Shown here piece by piece: positions 34,904-48,400 of a stretch of 64,000 bases of DNA. This stretch comes from Bordetella parapertussis (GTDB lineage Bacteria > Pseudomonadota > Gammaproteobacteria > Burkholderiales > Casimicrobiaceae). The translations under genes and the position numbers were made by a program. The notes beneath the pieces are model-generated. The model was not told where the DNA came from and ran no database searches. It saw only the letters and a list, made by a program, of their open reading frames with translations. Numbering within the stretch: the stretch's first letter is position 1; every line of letters begins with the position of its first letter. Location of the stretch: contig CALQLA020000012.1 of the NCBI GenBank assembly GCA_943331295.2, forward strand, positions 50,306 through 114,305. The letters run 5' to 3'.

Positions 34904-35962
34904 ATGCGCGTCCTCGGCATCGAAACCTCCTGCGACGAAACCGGGCTCGCGGTCTACGACACCGAACGGGGCCTCCTCGCGCACGCGCTGCACTCGCAGG
35001 TGGCGATGCACGAAGCCTACGGCGGCGTGGTGCCGGAGCTCGCCTCGCGCGACCACGTGCAGCGGGTGCTGCCGCTCGCGCGCCGCGTGCTGCGAGACGC
35101 CGGACTCGGGCGCGGCGATCTCGACGGCATCGCCTACACGCAGGGGCCGGGGCTCGCCGGCGCGTTGCTCGTCGGCGCCAGCGTGGCCAACGCGCTGGGC
35201 TTCGCGCTCGGCAAGCCCGTCGTCGGCGTCCATCACCTGGAGGGGCACCTGCTGTCGCCGCTCCTGTCCGAACCGCGGCCCGCGTTCCCCTTCGTCGCGC
35301 TGCTGGTTTCGGGCGGCCACAGCCAGTTGTTCGCCGTCGCAGGCGTCGGCCGCTACACGCTGCTGGGCGACACCCAGGACGACGCCGCCGGCGAGGCCTT
35401 CGACAAGACGGCGAAGCTGCTCGGCCTGTCCTATCCGGGCGGCCCGGCGCTCGCGCGGCTTGCCGAGGCGGGCCGCGACGGCGCGGTCGCCCTGCCGCGG
35501 CCGATGATCGACAGCGGCGACCTCGACATGAGCTTCTCCGGGCTGAAGACCGCGGTGCTGACGCGGGTCCGGCGCGACGCGGCCGAGGGCCCGCTCACCG
35601 ACGCGCGGCGCGCCGACATCGCCCGCGAGTTCCAGCATGCAGTGGTCGACGTGCTGGTCGCGAAGTCGCTGGCGGCGCTGGCGGCGACCGGCCACCCGCG
35701 GCTGGTCGTCGCGGGTGGCGTCGGCGCGAACCGCGAACTGCGCGCGCGGCTCGGCTCCGCCGTCGGCGCGCGGGGCGGCAGCGTCTTCTTCCCGGACCTC
35801 GAGTACTGCACCGACAACGGCGCGATGATCGCGCTGGTCGGCGCGTTCCGGCTCGCGGCGGCCGTCGCGACGGCCGCCACGCCCGACCGCGCGTACTCGG
35901 TGCGGCCGCGCTGGGAACTCTGCACGCTCGAGGCCCCGGGCGCCCGGTCGCCCGCCGCCTGA
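34904..35962 (+). CDS. tsaD: tRNA N6-threonylcarbamoyladenosine transferase TsaD
   Basis: 352 residues. [14 protein letters not shown] opens the ASKHA fold, and the metal site HHLEGH (His111, His115) and SGGHSQL and [10 protein letters not shown] motifs are intact. With TsaB/C/E it makes t6A37 in tRNAs that read ANN codons. The frame extends upstream, but the family start is 34904. Divergent from rpsU, as in many proteobacteria. Confidence 0.97.
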   Translation: MRVLGIETSCDETGLAVYDTERGLLAHALHSQVAMHEAYGGVVPELASRDHVQRVLPLARRVLRDAGLGRGDLDGIAYTQGPGLAGALLVGASVANALGFALGKPVVGVHHLEGHLLSPLLSEPRPAFPFVALLVSGGHSQLFAVAGVGRYTLLGDTQDDAAGEAFDKTAKLLGLSYPGGPALARLAEAGRDGAVALPRPMIDSGDLDMSFSGLKTAVLTRVRRDAAEGPLTDARRADIAREFQHAVVDVLVAKSLAALAATGHPRLVVAGGVGANRELRARLGSAVGARGGSVFFPDLEYCTDNGAMIALVGAFRLAAAVATAATPDRAYSVRPRWELCTLEAPGARSPAA

Positions 35963-35989
35963 CAGTCCGGCCCCGCGGCGACGACGCCG

Positions 35990-36589
35990 TCAGCGCCCGA
36001 TCGGGCGTTCCCTGCCTGCCATCAACTGGCGGATGTTGGCGCGGTGGCGCCAGAACAGCAGCAGCGCGACCGCCACCATCGCCCACGCCTGCAGCGAGTT
36101 GCCGGCCACGACGAACATGCCGACGGGCATCAGCGCCGACGCCGCCAGTGCCGCCAGCGACGAGATCCGGAACCCGAACGCCATCACGAGCCAGATCGTC
36201 GAGAGCGCCAGCGCCAGCGGCCACGACAGCGCCAGCACGACGCCCGCGGCCGTGGCCACGCCCTTGCCGCCCCTGAAGCCGTGGAACACCGGGAACAGGT
36301 GGCCGAGGAACACGGCCAGCGCGACCGCCGCCACGGTCGCCTCGGGCGCGCCGAACGGCGCCGCGAAGTGCTGCGCGAGCCACACCGCGAGCCAGCCCTT
36401 GATTCCGTCGCCGGCCAGCGTGAGCGCGGCGGCCGCCTTGTTGCCGGTGCGCAGCACGTTGGTGGCGCCGGGGTTGCCCGAGCCGTAGCTGTGCGGATCG
36501 GGCAGGCCGAAGGCGCGGCTGGCGACGACGGCGAACGACACCGAGCCGACCAGGTAGGCGATCGCGACAAAGACAAGGGCTGCGGTCAT
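35990..36589 (-). CDS. plsY: Glycerol-3-phosphate acyltransferase PlsY
   Basis: A 199-residue inner-membrane protein with about five to six membrane helices. The signature loops are GSGNPGATNVLR and FRGGKGVAT. It transfers acyl groups from acyl-phosphate to glycerol-3-phosphate at the start of phospholipid synthesis. ATG at 36589 (MTAALVFVAIAYLVGS) fits the family. Convergent with tsaD and divergent from folB, a common arrangement. Confidence 0.96.
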   Translation of the reverse strand: MTAALVFVAIAYLVGSVSFAVVASRAFGLPDPHSYGSGNPGATNVLRTGNKAAAALTLAGDGIKGWLAVWLAQHFAAPFGAPEATVAAVALAVFLGHLFPVFHGFRGGKGVATAAGVVLALSWPLALALSTIWLVMAFGFRISSLAALAASALMPVGMFVVAGNSLQAWAMVAVALLLFWRHRANIRQLMAGRERPIGR

Positions 36590-36798
36590 CACGGCTCCGG
36601 ACGTGGGGAATGGCGCCGGACGGCAGCGGCGCGAGCGGGCGGGGGCGCCTGCGTGGCTGCGGCCGGCGCGTCGGTTAGAATGCGGCGGAAGTCGCGAGTG
36701 TACTGCGCAAACCGCGGTACCCGCTGCGGCGCCGACCGCGGTGCCGCCCGCGAGCTTCCCGTCTTCCCCGCGCCGACGGCGCACGCAACGGCCCCCCG

Positions 36799-37152
36799 AT
36801 GAACACCATCTTCATTCACGATCTCCGCCTCGAAACGCGCATCGGCGTCTACGAGTGGGAGCAGCACCTGCGCCAGACCCTGCGGCTCGACGTCGAGCTC
36901 GGCCTCCCGTCCGACACCGCGTTCTCGACCGACGACCTCGCCGACGCGCTCGACTACGCGGCCGTGGTGCGGCGGCTGCAGGCGTTCGCGACCGACCACC
37001 CGCATAAGCTGATGGAGCGGTTCGCGCAGGCGGTTGCCGACATCGTGCTGGGCGAGTTCAACGCGCCGTGGGTGAAGGTGCGCGTGGCGAAGCTCGCCCC
37101 CATCGCCGGCGTGCGCGAGCTGGGCGTGGCGATCGAGCGCCGGCGGCCGTAG
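36799..37152 (+). CDS. folB: Dihydroneopterin aldolase FolB
   Basis: 117 residues: MNTIFIHDLRLETRIGVYEWE contains the conserved early Glu, and the HPHKLMERFAQ region and a C-terminal VRVAKL are as in FolB. It converts dihydroneopterin to 6-hydroxymethyl-dihydropterin in folate synthesis. Divergent from plsY; a weak TAGAAT lies upstream. Confidence 0.93.
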   Translation: MNTIFIHDLRLETRIGVYEWEQHLRQTLRLDVELGLPSDTAFSTDDLADALDYAAVVRRLQAFATDHPHKLMERFAQAVADIVLGEFNAPWVKVRVAKLAPIAGVRELGVAIERRRP

Positions 37153-37246
37153 CGCCGGCACGCGAACGCACCGCCCCGTCGGCGTTCGCGCCGGCCCCGA
37201 CGCGACCGCGCCGACGCGCCGGTCGTGATCCCGTTTTCGCCGCTTC

Positions 37247-37278
37247 CCGGGTCTCGCTGACGCCCGATCCGGGCTACG
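37247..37278. repeat. Degenerate GTAGCCCGGGTT-family repeat
   Basis: CCCGGGTCTCGCTGACGCCC and ATCCGGGCTACGGG form an imperfect inverted repeat in the gap between convergent folB and xerD. It is a weaker relative of the copies at 29074-29109 and 63223-63328. Confidence 0.45.
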
Positions 37279-37292
37279 GGATCCCGGCGCGC

Positions 37293-38261
37293 TCATCCGC
37301 GCGGGTGGTGCTGCGCGTGCAGGCGCTTCAACCGCTCGCGCGCCACGTGCGTGTAGATCGTGGTCGTCGTGATGTCGGCGTGCCCGAGCAAGAGCTGGAC
37401 GACGCGCAGGTCGGCGCCGTGGTTGAGCAGGTGCGTCGCGAACGCATGCCGCAGCACGTGCGGCGACAGGCTCGCGGCCGGGATGCCGGCGCGGGTCGCG
37501 CATTGCTTGATCAGCAGCCAGAAGGACTGCCGCGTCATCGGCCCGCGGCGCGCGGTGACGAACATGGCGTCGCTGCGACCGCCGGCCATCAGCGCCGGGC
37601 GCGCCGTCGCGAGGTAGCGCGTCAGCCACAGCACGGCCTCCTCGCCGAGCGGCACCAGCCGTTCCTTGCTGCCCTTGCCCATCACCCGCACCACGCCCAT
37701 GTCGAGCGCCACCTGGCCCAGCGTCAGGCCGACCAGCTCGGAGACGCGCAGGCCGGTGGCGTAGAGCGTCTCGAACATCGCGCGATCGCGCAGGCCGCGC
37801 GTCGTCTCGACGTCCGGCACGGCGAGCAGCGCCTCGACCTGCGCTTCGGTCAGGTTCTTCGGCAGCCGCCGCGGCAGCTTCGGCGCGCGCACGCGCAGCG
37901 TCGGGTCGACGCGGCGCACGCCCTGCTGCAGCTGGAGCCCGTAGAAGCGGCGCAGCGACGACAGCCGCCGCGCCACCGAGGTCGCCTTCGCCTTGCGCGC
38001 GAATTCGGCGGCGAGGAAGGCGTCGACGTCGGCGCGCTGCGCCGCCGCGAGCGACGTGTCGCGCGCGGCGGCCCACCGCGCGAACTGCACGAGATCGCGC
38101 CGGTACGACGCCAGCGACGACGGCGCCAGCCCGTCCTGCAGCCATACCTGGTCGCAGAACGCGTCGATCAGCGCGACGTCGGCCGGGGCCGCCGCCTTCG
38201 TCGCCGGCGGCCGTGTCGCCGCGGGGGTCATCGGTCGGGTCGGGGCCGCTCGCGGCGTCAT
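37293..38261 (-). CDS. xerD: Tyrosine recombinase XerD
   Basis: 322 residues with the full catalytic set: Arg172 (TGLRVSEL), Lys196 (GKGSKER), His268 and Arg271 (HVLRH), His294 (LGHADI), Tyr303 (IYTHV). With XerC it resolves chromosome dimers at dif. The start at 38261 overlaps the alkyltransferase stop by ATGA; the N-terminal 25 residues are a Pro/Ala-rich extension, so ATG at 38231 is an alternative. Core-genome neighbours argue against a phage integrase. Confidence 0.93.
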   Translation of the reverse strand: MTPRAAPTRPMTPAATRPPATKAAAPADVALIDAFCDQVWLQDGLAPSSLASYRRDLVQFARWAAARDTSLAAAQRADVDAFLAAEFARKAKATSVARRLSSLRRFYGLQLQQGVRRVDPTLRVRAPKLPRRLPKNLTEAQVEALLAVPDVETTRGLRDRAMFETLYATGLRVSELVGLTLGQVALDMGVVRVMGKGSKERLVPLGEEAVLWLTRYLATARPALMAGGRSDAMFVTARRGPMTRQSFWLLIKQCATRAGIPAASLSPHVLRHAFATHLLNHGADLRVVQLLLGHADITTTTIYTHVARERLKRLHAQHHPRG

Positions 38262-38815
38262 GCGCCGAAGCGGTACCCCTCGTGCTGCAGCAGCCAGCGC
38301 TTGATCGCCATCGGCTCGCCGTCGACCGCGGTCACTGCATCACCTTCGCGCTGCGCGCTCCGGTATTCGCGCTCGGGGCGGCCCTTCGTGCTCATGAAGC
38401 CGCCCAGCCAGCCGTGGCTGCCGACCACGCGGTGGCAGGGGACGACCAGCGCGATCGGATTCGCGCCGCAGGCGCCGCCCACCGCGCGCGGCGCGGTGCG
38501 CAGCGCGCGCGCGATCTCGCCGTAGGTGCGCGACTCGCCGGCCGGGATCTTCGCGAGCTCCGCGCGCACGCGCTGCCGGAACGCCGTGCCCGCGTGCGCG
38601 AGCGGCAGCGTGAAGACGAACTCGGGGTCGGCGAGGTAGCGCGCGAGTTCCGCGACCGCGCGCTCGGCGAGCGCGTCGGCCGGCGCCTGCGCCCGCTCCG
38701 ACGACGGCAGGTAGGTGACCCCGGCGATGGTGCCGTGCGCGGTGCGGATGCCGAGCACCGCGCAGGGCAGCCGGAACTTCGCCGCGTACGGTCGTGCTGG
38801 CGCTGCGTTGGGCAT
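38258..38815 (-). CDS. ogt: Methylated-DNA-[protein]-cysteine S-methyltransferase
   Basis: 185 residues. The active site is VVPCHRVVG with Cys127, preceded by YGEIA and GGACGANP. It repairs O6-alkylguanine by one-time transfer of the alkyl group. Between WLGGF and the KRWLLQHEG end there is an insertion of about 28 residues (141-168) that usual Ogt/Ada-C proteins lack. Coupled to xerD by ATGA overlap. Confidence 0.93.
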   Translation of the reverse strand: MPNAAPARPYAAKFRLPCAVLGIRTAHGTIAGVTYLPSSERAQAPADALAERAVAELARYLADPEFVFTLPLAHAGTAFRQRVRAELAKIPAGESRTYGEIARALRTAPRAVGGACGANPIALVVPCHRVVGSHGWLGGFMSTKGRPEREYRSAQREGDAVTAVDGEPMAIKRWLLQHEGYRFGA

Positions 38816-38851
38816 GCTGTTGCTCCTCGGGTCGCGCCCGTCACGCCGCCG

Positions 38852-40156
38852 CTAGCCGCCGGCCTTCATCTGCTGTGGCATCCAGGTGACGAGCTGGGGG
38901 AAGAACCAGATCAGCAGCACGGCGACGATCATCAGGTAGAACATCGGCATCGCCTGCCGCGCGATCCACGTGATCTCGCGCCGCGTCATGCCCTGCAGCA
39001 CGAACAGGTTGAAGCCGACCGGCGGCGTGATCTGCGCCATCTCGACGACCAGCACGATGAAGATGCCGAACCAGACGAGGTCGATGTGCGCGGCCTCGAC
39101 GGTGGGCAGGATCACGCCCATCGTCAGCACCACCATCGAGATGCCGTCGAGGAAGCAGCCCAGCACCGCGTAGAACACCATCAGCACCACGATCAGCGCG
39201 AACGGCGACAGGTTGAGCCCGCCGATCCACTCCGCCAGGTGGCGCGGCAGGCCGATGTAGCCCATAGCCAGCGTCAGGAACGAGGCGCCGGCGAGGATCA
39301 GCGCGATCATGCAGTAGAGGCGGGTCGCGCCCATGATCGACGACGAGAACGAGCGCGCGGTGAGCGAGCCCTGCGCCGCCGAGATCGCGAGGGCGCCGAC
39401 GACGCCGAAGGCCGCGGCCTCGGTCGCCGTGGCGACGCCGGTGTAGATCGAGCCCAGCACCAGCGCGATCAGCAGCACGACGGGAATGAGGTGGCGCGAC
39501 GAGGCGATCTTCTGCGCGAACGTCGTGCGCCCGGCGGCGGCGGGAATCGCACCCGGGTGCAGCAGCGACCAGACGACGATGTAGCCGGAGAACAGCGCCG
39601 CCAGCAGGATTCCCGGGATGACGCCCGCGATGAACAGTTCCGCGATCGACACGTTGGCGGTCACGCCGTAGACGATCATGATGATCGACGGCGGGATGAG
39701 GAGGCCGAGCGTGCCGGCGCCGGCCAGCGTGCCGACGGTGATGCCCTCGGGATACCCGCGCGCCTTCAGCTCGGGCAGCGTCATCTTGCCGATCGTCGCG
39801 CAGGTGGCCGCCGACGAGCCCGACACCGCGGCGAAGATCGTGCAGCCGATGATGTTCGTGTGCAGCAGCCGGCCCGGCAGCCGCTCCAGCCAGGGTGCCA
39901 GGCCGCGGAACATGTCGTCGGACAGCCGCGTGCGGAACAGGATCTCGCCCATCCACACGAAGAGCGGCAGCGCAGTGAGCGTCCACGACGACGCGGTGCC
40001 CCAGATCGTGACCGCCATCGCGTCGCCCGCCGGCCGCGACGAGAAGAGTTCCATCCCGACCCAGGCCACGCCGGCCAGCGCGAGCCCGATCCAGACGCCG
40101 CTGCCCAGCAGCAGGAACAGCGTGACGATCAGCAGCGTGGTGATCAGGGCGTCCAT
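38852..40156 (-). CDS. dctM: TRAP transporter large membrane subunit (DctM)
   Basis: A 434-residue inner-membrane carrier with about 12 helices, starting MDALITTLLIVTLFLLLGSG and containing the conserved GxxG-rich loops (AVSGSSAATCATIG; GTLAGAGTLGLLIPPS). It imports an organic anion driven by an ion gradient. It follows dctQ by 19 bases and dctP upstream, making one operon read leftwards. Confidence 0.95.
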   Translation of the reverse strand: MDALITTLLIVTLFLLLGSGVWIGLALAGVAWVGMELFSSRPAGDAMAVTIWGTASSWTLTALPLFVWMGEILFRTRLSDDMFRGLAPWLERLPGRLLHTNIIGCTIFAAVSGSSAATCATIGKMTLPELKARGYPEGITVGTLAGAGTLGLLIPPSIIMIVYGVTANVSIAELFIAGVIPGILLAALFSGYIVVWSLLHPGAIPAAAGRTTFAQKIASSRHLIPVVLLIALVLGSIYTGVATATEAAAFGVVGALAISAAQGSLTARSFSSSIMGATRLYCMIALILAGASFLTLAMGYIGLPRHLAEWIGGLNLSPFALIVVLMVFYAVLGCFLDGISMVVLTMGVILPTVEAAHIDLVWFGIFIVLVVEMAQITPPVGFNLFVLQGMTRREITWIARQAMPMFYLMIVAVLLIWFFPQLVTWMPQQMKAGG

Positions 40157-40175
40157 GGCGTCGGTCGCGGCGGTG

Positions 40176-40691
40176 CTACTCGACGTGCAGCGCTTCGCCG
40201 GGCCGGCTGCGCGGCCGCTTGCCGCGGAGTTCCAGCACGAGCTCGTCGACGACGGCGACGAGCAGGATCACGGTGCCCGCCGCCATCGCGAGCTGCGGAA
40301 TCCACAGCGGCGTCGCGTCGTTGCCGGTCGAGATGTCGTTGAACTGCCACGACTGGAGGGAGAGCCGCACGCTGTAGAAGGCGAAGAGACCCGAGAGCAG
40401 CGCGGCGACCGCCAGCGACCACAGGTCGAGCGCGCGCTGCATCCGGTCGCCGGCACGGTCGAGCAGCAGGCTGACGCGGATGTGCTCGCCGCGCTTCAGC
40501 GTGTGCGCGAGTGCGAGGAAGCCCGCGCCCGCCATGCAGTAGCCCGCGTACGCGTCGGTGCCGGCGATGTGGATGCCCATGAGGCGCGCGCCGATGCCGG
40601 CGAGCACCATCACCAGGGTGCCCGCGAGCAGCAGTGCCGCGACGGCGCCGGCCGCGAGATACAGCCCGTCGAGCAGGCGTCGGATCGTCAT
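40176..40691 (-). CDS. dctQ: TRAP transporter small membrane subunit (DctQ)
   Basis: 171 residues, four predicted membrane helices, with the HTLKRGEHIRVSLLLDR segment typical of DctQ. It lies between dctP (61 bases upstream) and dctM, and is needed for complex assembly with the large subunit. Confidence 0.93.
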   Translation of the reverse strand: MTIRRLLDGLYLAAGAVAALLLAGTLVMVLAGIGARLMGIHIAGTDAYAGYCMAGAGFLALAHTLKRGEHIRVSLLLDRAGDRMQRALDLWSLAVAALLSGLFAFYSVRLSLQSWQFNDISTGNDATPLWIPQLAMAAGTVILLVAVVDELVLELRGKRPRSRPGEALHVE

Positions 40692-40752
40692 CGGGGGCGA
40701 TGGCGCCGCGGCGGCCGCGCGAGGGCGGGCCGCCGGCGGGCGCCGGCGATCG

Positions 40753-41730
40753 CTACAGGTTGCGGTAGGCGTCGATGATCTTGCGGCCGTCGTCGCCGGT
40801 CTTGCGCAGCCACTCGGCGAGCATCAGGTTGCCCATGCGGCGCAGGTCGGCCATCAGCTGCTCGGACGGCTTGACGATCGTCATGCCCTTGCCCTTCAGC
40901 TGCTCGACGTACCACGCGTTCTTTTCCTCGGACAGCTTCCAGCCGCGCGCTTCGGCCTCGGCGGCCGCCTTCATCAGCGCGGCCTGCGCCGGCTTGTCGA
41001 GCGCGTCGAACGCCTTCTGGTTGACGATGATCGCGTTCTTCGGAATCCAGGCCTGCGTGTCGTAGAACTTCTTGATCTGCTCGTAGGTCTTCGAGTCGTA
41101 GCCGGTGGCGCCCGACGACATGTACGAGTCGATCACGCCGGTGGCGAGCGCCTGCGACACCTCGGCGGCCTGCACGGTGACGGGCTGCGCGCCGACGAGT
41201 TCCGCGATCTTCGACGTGGCCGGGCTGTACGCGCGCCACTTCATGCCCTTCATGTCGGCGACGCCGTTGAGCGTGCGGTTGGTGAAGATGCCCTGCGGCG
41301 GCCACGGCACCGTGAACAGCAGCTTCATCCCCTGCTTCGCGAGCTTGTCATCCAGCGCCTTCTTCGACGCCTTGTAGAGCTTCAGCGACTCGCCGTACGA
41401 CGTGGCGAGGAACGGCACGCCGTCGATGCCGTACAGCGGATCCTCGTTCTCGAAGTTGACGAGCAGGATCTCGCCGGCCTGGGCCTGGCCGCCCTGCACC
41501 GCGCGCTTGATCTCGGGCGCCTTGAACAGCGAGGCGTTGGGATGGACGGTGATCTTGAGCTTGCCGCCCGTCGCCTTGTCCACGTCGCCAGCGAACTGCT
41601 GGATGTTCTCGGTGTGGAAGTTGTTCGCGGGATAGGCGGTCGGCATGTCCCACTTGGTCTGCGCGGCGGCGGGCAGCGCAACGGCGAGGGCAAGGGCAAG
41701 GGCTGCGGCGAGCGACGGCAGGCATTTCAT
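40753..41730 (-). CDS. dctP: TRAP transporter periplasmic receptor (DctP)
   Basis: A 325-residue receptor with signal peptide ([12 protein letters not shown]) and DctP fold ([22 protein letters not shown]). The Arg that clamps substrate carboxylates is likely in the KWRAYSP segment. AAGGAG precedes the ATG. First gene of the TRAP operon and divergent from the 5-oxoprolinase gene, so pyroglutamate or a related acid is a possible substrate (inference from position only). Confidence 0.94.
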   Translation of the reverse strand: MKCLPSLAAALALALAVALPAAAQTKWDMPTAYPANNFHTENIQQFAGDVDKATGGKLKITVHPNASLFKAPEIKRAVQGGQAQAGEILLVNFENEDPLYGIDGVPFLATSYGESLKLYKASKKALDDKLAKQGMKLLFTVPWPPQGIFTNRTLNGVADMKGMKWRAYSPATSKIAELVGAQPVTVQAAEVSQALATGVIDSYMSSGATGYDSKTYEQIKKFYDTQAWIPKNAIIVNQKAFDALDKPAQAALMKAAAEAEARGWKLSEEKNAWYVEQLKGKGMTIVKPSEQLMADLRRMGNLMLAEWLRKTGDDGRKIIDAYRNL

Positions 41731-41981
41731 CTCGGGTCTCCTTAAGGGAGTGCCGCGTCCGGCGGGGCGCGTGGCGCGCCCCCGGCGCGGGGCAAGGGAA
41801 GTCGCGTCGTTTTACCACAAACGGGAGCGTCGGTGGCGGAGGCGGCGACGCCGGGAAGCCTATAATGCCTCCCCTCGTGGCGCGCGCCGTGCTTCGGCAT
41901 CGGTTGCGGCGCCCGCGCTGCAACCTTCGCCGGCCGGCTTCCGCCGCCCCTTCACCGTCCGATGTCCGATCGCCCCTTGCC

Positions 41982-45683
<3,702 letters not shown>

Positions 45684-45689
45684 CCGACG

Positions 45690-47834
45690 ATGTCCAACAG
45701 CGGCACCCCGGGGTTCTTCGGCCGCATCGGCCGGCTGCTGCGCGGGCCGCACGAGCGGCTCGGCCTCGACTACCTGCTCGCGAACGCCGATCCGGCGGCG
45801 CCGCTGTCCGACCGCATCGCGTGGCTCACCGAGTTGCTGCGCTGGGTGCGGCTGCACCAGAAGATGAAGGCGGTGAAGGGCACGGAGCCGGCCGACGCCG
45901 ACGACGAGACGTCGGCCGAAGCGGCGCTGAAGGACAGGCGGGAGCGCGTGCGCGCCGCCCGCATCCGCTTCATGCTGCGCGTCCTCGACCGCAATCCGGA
46001 GTGGAAGTCGCGCGTCGCGCGGACGCTGCGCTCGGTGCTGCGCGACACGCGCGGCCTGCGCCTGTTCGCCACCACCGGGCTCGCGCAGGAGTTCGGCTTC
46101 TGGAGCGAAGCCACGCGCCGGTTCGCGGCCAAGCTGCTGCCCGAGCCGCCGGCGCACGATGACCTCGCGCAGGTGTTCGTGCTGCTCTTTCCCGAGCACG
46201 GCGACGAGGCGATGCCGCGCGCGCTGCCCTACGAGACGCACGTCCAGCTGAGGGCGCTGTTCCGCTACGACGAGGCGCCGAACGAGGCCTGCTGGGACGT
46301 GGTGCGGCGCGACCTGCAGGACGCGGTGGTGGTGCTGGTCGCGCAGGTCGCCGCGATCGGGCTCTCCGACGCGGTCCGCCAGCGCGGGACGCCGGACGCG
46401 CTGTCCCGCTCGCCGTTCGTCACGCTCGGCCCCGCCGCCGATGACTACCTGTCGCAGGTCGCCGGAAATGCCGCGCCGGCCGTGCTGGGTGTGGCGCGGA
46501 CGCGGCTCGCCGCGGAGATCCTGGCGTGCCGGCACGCGCTCGACGACGTGATGGCGCACCTCGAGGAGAACGGCGTCAGCGTCGGCCTCGTCTACAAGAT
46601 CGAGCTCGCGCGGCAGGAGCTCTCCCGCATCGAGAGCCTGGTCGCGCTCGCCTCCGGCGACGGCGTCGCGATCGGCGACATGGCGCGCTTCATCGCGACG
46701 CTGATCCGCGACATGCACGCGCACCGCGGCGTGCGCGCGCTGTTCCGCACCAACCTCGACCTGCTGACGCGCAAGATCGCCGAGCGCACCGGCCGGACGG
46801 GCGAGCACTACATCACCCGCGACGCGACAGAGTACCGGGCGATGCTGCGCTCGGCGGGCGGCGGCGGCGCGCTGACGGGGCTCACCGTGTTCGCCAAGTT
46901 CGGGCTGCTGGGGCACGGCTTCGCGCCGTTCATCGAGGGCCTGATCGCGTCGCTCAACTACGCGCTGTCGTTCTGCGCGATCCAGTTCGTCCATGGCACG
47001 CTGGCGACCAAGCAGCCGGCGATGACCGCGGCGGCGATGGCGGCCCGGCTGAAGGACGCGCGGCGGCGCCACCGGCTGCGCTCGTTCGTCGACGAGGTGG
47101 CCAACCTGACGCGCTCGCAGGTGGCGGCGATCGTCGGCAACCTGGCGTTCGTCGTGCCTTCCGCGCTGCTGGTCAACGCGCTGTGGGTGCTGGCGGGCGG
47201 CGCGCACCTGCCGGGGCCGGAGAAGGCGCAGGCGACCATCGAGTCCTTGAGCGTCCTCGGCGCGACCGCCTTCTACGCCGCGTTCACCGGCGTGCTGCTG
47301 TGGGCTTCGGCGGTGCTGTCCGGCTGGATCGAGAACTGGGCGACCTACCGGCGGCTGCCCGACGCGCTGGCGGCGCAGCCGCGTCTCGTCTATGCGTTCG
47401 GCACCGAGCGGATGCGCGGGATCGCCGACTGGCTCGCCCGCAACATCGCCGGGCTGGGCGGCAACATCTCCCTCGGCTTCCTGCTCGGGATGATTCCCGT
47501 GATCGCGGCGTTCTTCGGCCTGCCGCTTGACGTGCGCCACGTCACGCTGTCGACCGGCGCGCTGGCGCTGTCGGTGTCGTCGCTGGGGTGGGGCGTCGTC
47601 GCGACGACCGGATTCTGGCTCGCCTGCGCGGGGATCACGGTCATCGGCTTCCTCAACCTCTCGGTCTCGTTCGCGCTGGCGCTGTGGGTGGCGATCCGCG
47701 CCACCCGCGCCGGGGACATGTCGCGGCGGCGCGTGTTCCGCGCGGTGCTGGCGCGGCTCGTCGCCGCGCCGCGCGATTTTCTGGTGCCGCCGCGCGCGCG
47801 GCCCCCGGCCCCGGTGCCGGGTGGCGGCGGCTAG
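45690..47834 (+). CDS. Gcr-family ('site-specific recombinase') membrane protein
   Basis: A 714-residue protein of the family named after gonococcal Gcr. The first 350 residues are soluble and helical; the last 350 have about six membrane segments (FAKFGLLGHGFAPF..., NLAFVVPSALLVNALWVLAGG, LGFLLGMIPVIAAFFGLP). No recombinase catalytic motif is present, and a membrane protein is an unlikely recombinase. True function unknown. It follows the oxoprolinase gene by six bases and may be co-transcribed. Confidence 0.85.
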   Translation: MSNSGTPGFFGRIGRLLRGPHERLGLDYLLANADPAAPLSDRIAWLTELLRWVRLHQKMKAVKGTEPADADDETSAEAALKDRRERVRAARIRFMLRVLDRNPEWKSRVARTLRSVLRDTRGLRLFATTGLAQEFGFWSEATRRFAAKLLPEPPAHDDLAQVFVLLFPEHGDEAMPRALPYETHVQLRALFRYDEAPNEACWDVVRRDLQDAVVVLVAQVAAIGLSDAVRQRGTPDALSRSPFVTLGPAADDYLSQVAGNAAPAVLGVARTRLAAEILACRHALDDVMAHLEENGVSVGLVYKIELARQELSRIESLVALASGDGVAIGDMARFIATLIRDMHAHRGVRALFRTNLDLLTRKIAERTGRTGEHYITRDATEYRAMLRSAGGGGALTGLTVFAKFGLLGHGFAPFIEGLIASLNYALSFCAIQFVHGTLATKQPAMTAAAMAARLKDARRRHRLRSFVDEVANLTRSQVAAIVGNLAFVVPSALLVNALWVLAGGAHLPGPEKAQATIESLSVLGATAFYAAFTGVLLWASAVLSGWIENWATYRRLPDALAAQPRLVYAFGTERMRGIADWLARNIAGLGGNISLGFLLGMIPVIAAFFGLPLDVRHVTLSTGALALSVSSLGWGVVATTGFWLACAGITVIGFLNLSVSFALALWVAIRATRAGDMSRRRVFRAVLARLVAAPRDFLVPPRARPPAPVPGGGG

Positions 47835-47912
47835 GGCGACCGGCGGCTTCGCGGGCCCCGGCGGCGCACTCGGGGCATAATCGTTCCTTTCGACGGCAAC
47901 CTGGAGTTCCGC

Positions 47913-48392
47913 ATGGCGAGCATCCACGATTTCAGCGTCAAGGACATCCGCGGCAAGGACGTGCCGCTCGACCGCTACAAGGGCAAGGTGGTGCTGGTCG
48001 TCAACACCGCCAGCAACTGCGGCTTCACCCCGCAATACAAGGGGCTGGAAGCGCTCTACCAGAAGCTCCACGGCAAGGGCTTCGAGATCCTCGGCTTCCC
48101 GTGCAACCAGTTCGGCGCGCAGGAGCCCGGCACCGAGGCCGAGATCGCGTCGTTCTGCGAGGTCAACTACGGCGTGACGTTCCCGCTGTTCGCGAAGATC
48201 GAGGTCAACGGCAAGAATGCCGCTCCGGTCTACCAGTACCTCAAGGCGGCGCAGCCGGGACTGCTGGGCTCCGAGGGCATCAAGTGGAACTTCACCAAGT
48301 TCCTCGTCGACAAGGACGGCAAGGCTGTCGCGCGCTACGCCCCCAACGCCGAGCCTGCGAGCCTCGCCGCCGACATCGAAAAGCTGCTCTGA
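47913..48392 (+). CDS. Glutathione peroxidase family protein
   Basis: 159 residues, thioredoxin fold. The peroxidatic Cys36 is in NTASNCGFTPQY, followed by FPCNQFG and the WNFTKFL tryptophan motif. It reduces peroxides with thioredoxin or glutathione. GGAG precedes the ATG and CATAAT is at 47876-47881. The tandem repeat begins right after its stop. Confidence 0.94.
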   Translation: MASIHDFSVKDIRGKDVPLDRYKGKVVLVVNTASNCGFTPQYKGLEALYQKLHGKGFEILGFPCNQFGAQEPGTEAEIASFCEVNYGVTFPLFAKIEVNGKNAAPVYQYLKAAQPGLLGSEGIKWNFTKFLVDKDGKAVARYAPNAEPASLAADIEKLL

Positions 48393-48400
48393 GATGACTG

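Noticed and set aside
37293..38261. Phage or integron integrase
   Set aside because: It is XerD by motif spacing and length, coupled to a repair gene and set in core genes; no phage genes or att repeats flank it.
45690..47834. A mobile-element recombinase, as the family name suggests
   Set aside because: No serine- or tyrosine-recombinase motif, several membrane helices and no attachment sites or other mobile genes nearby.
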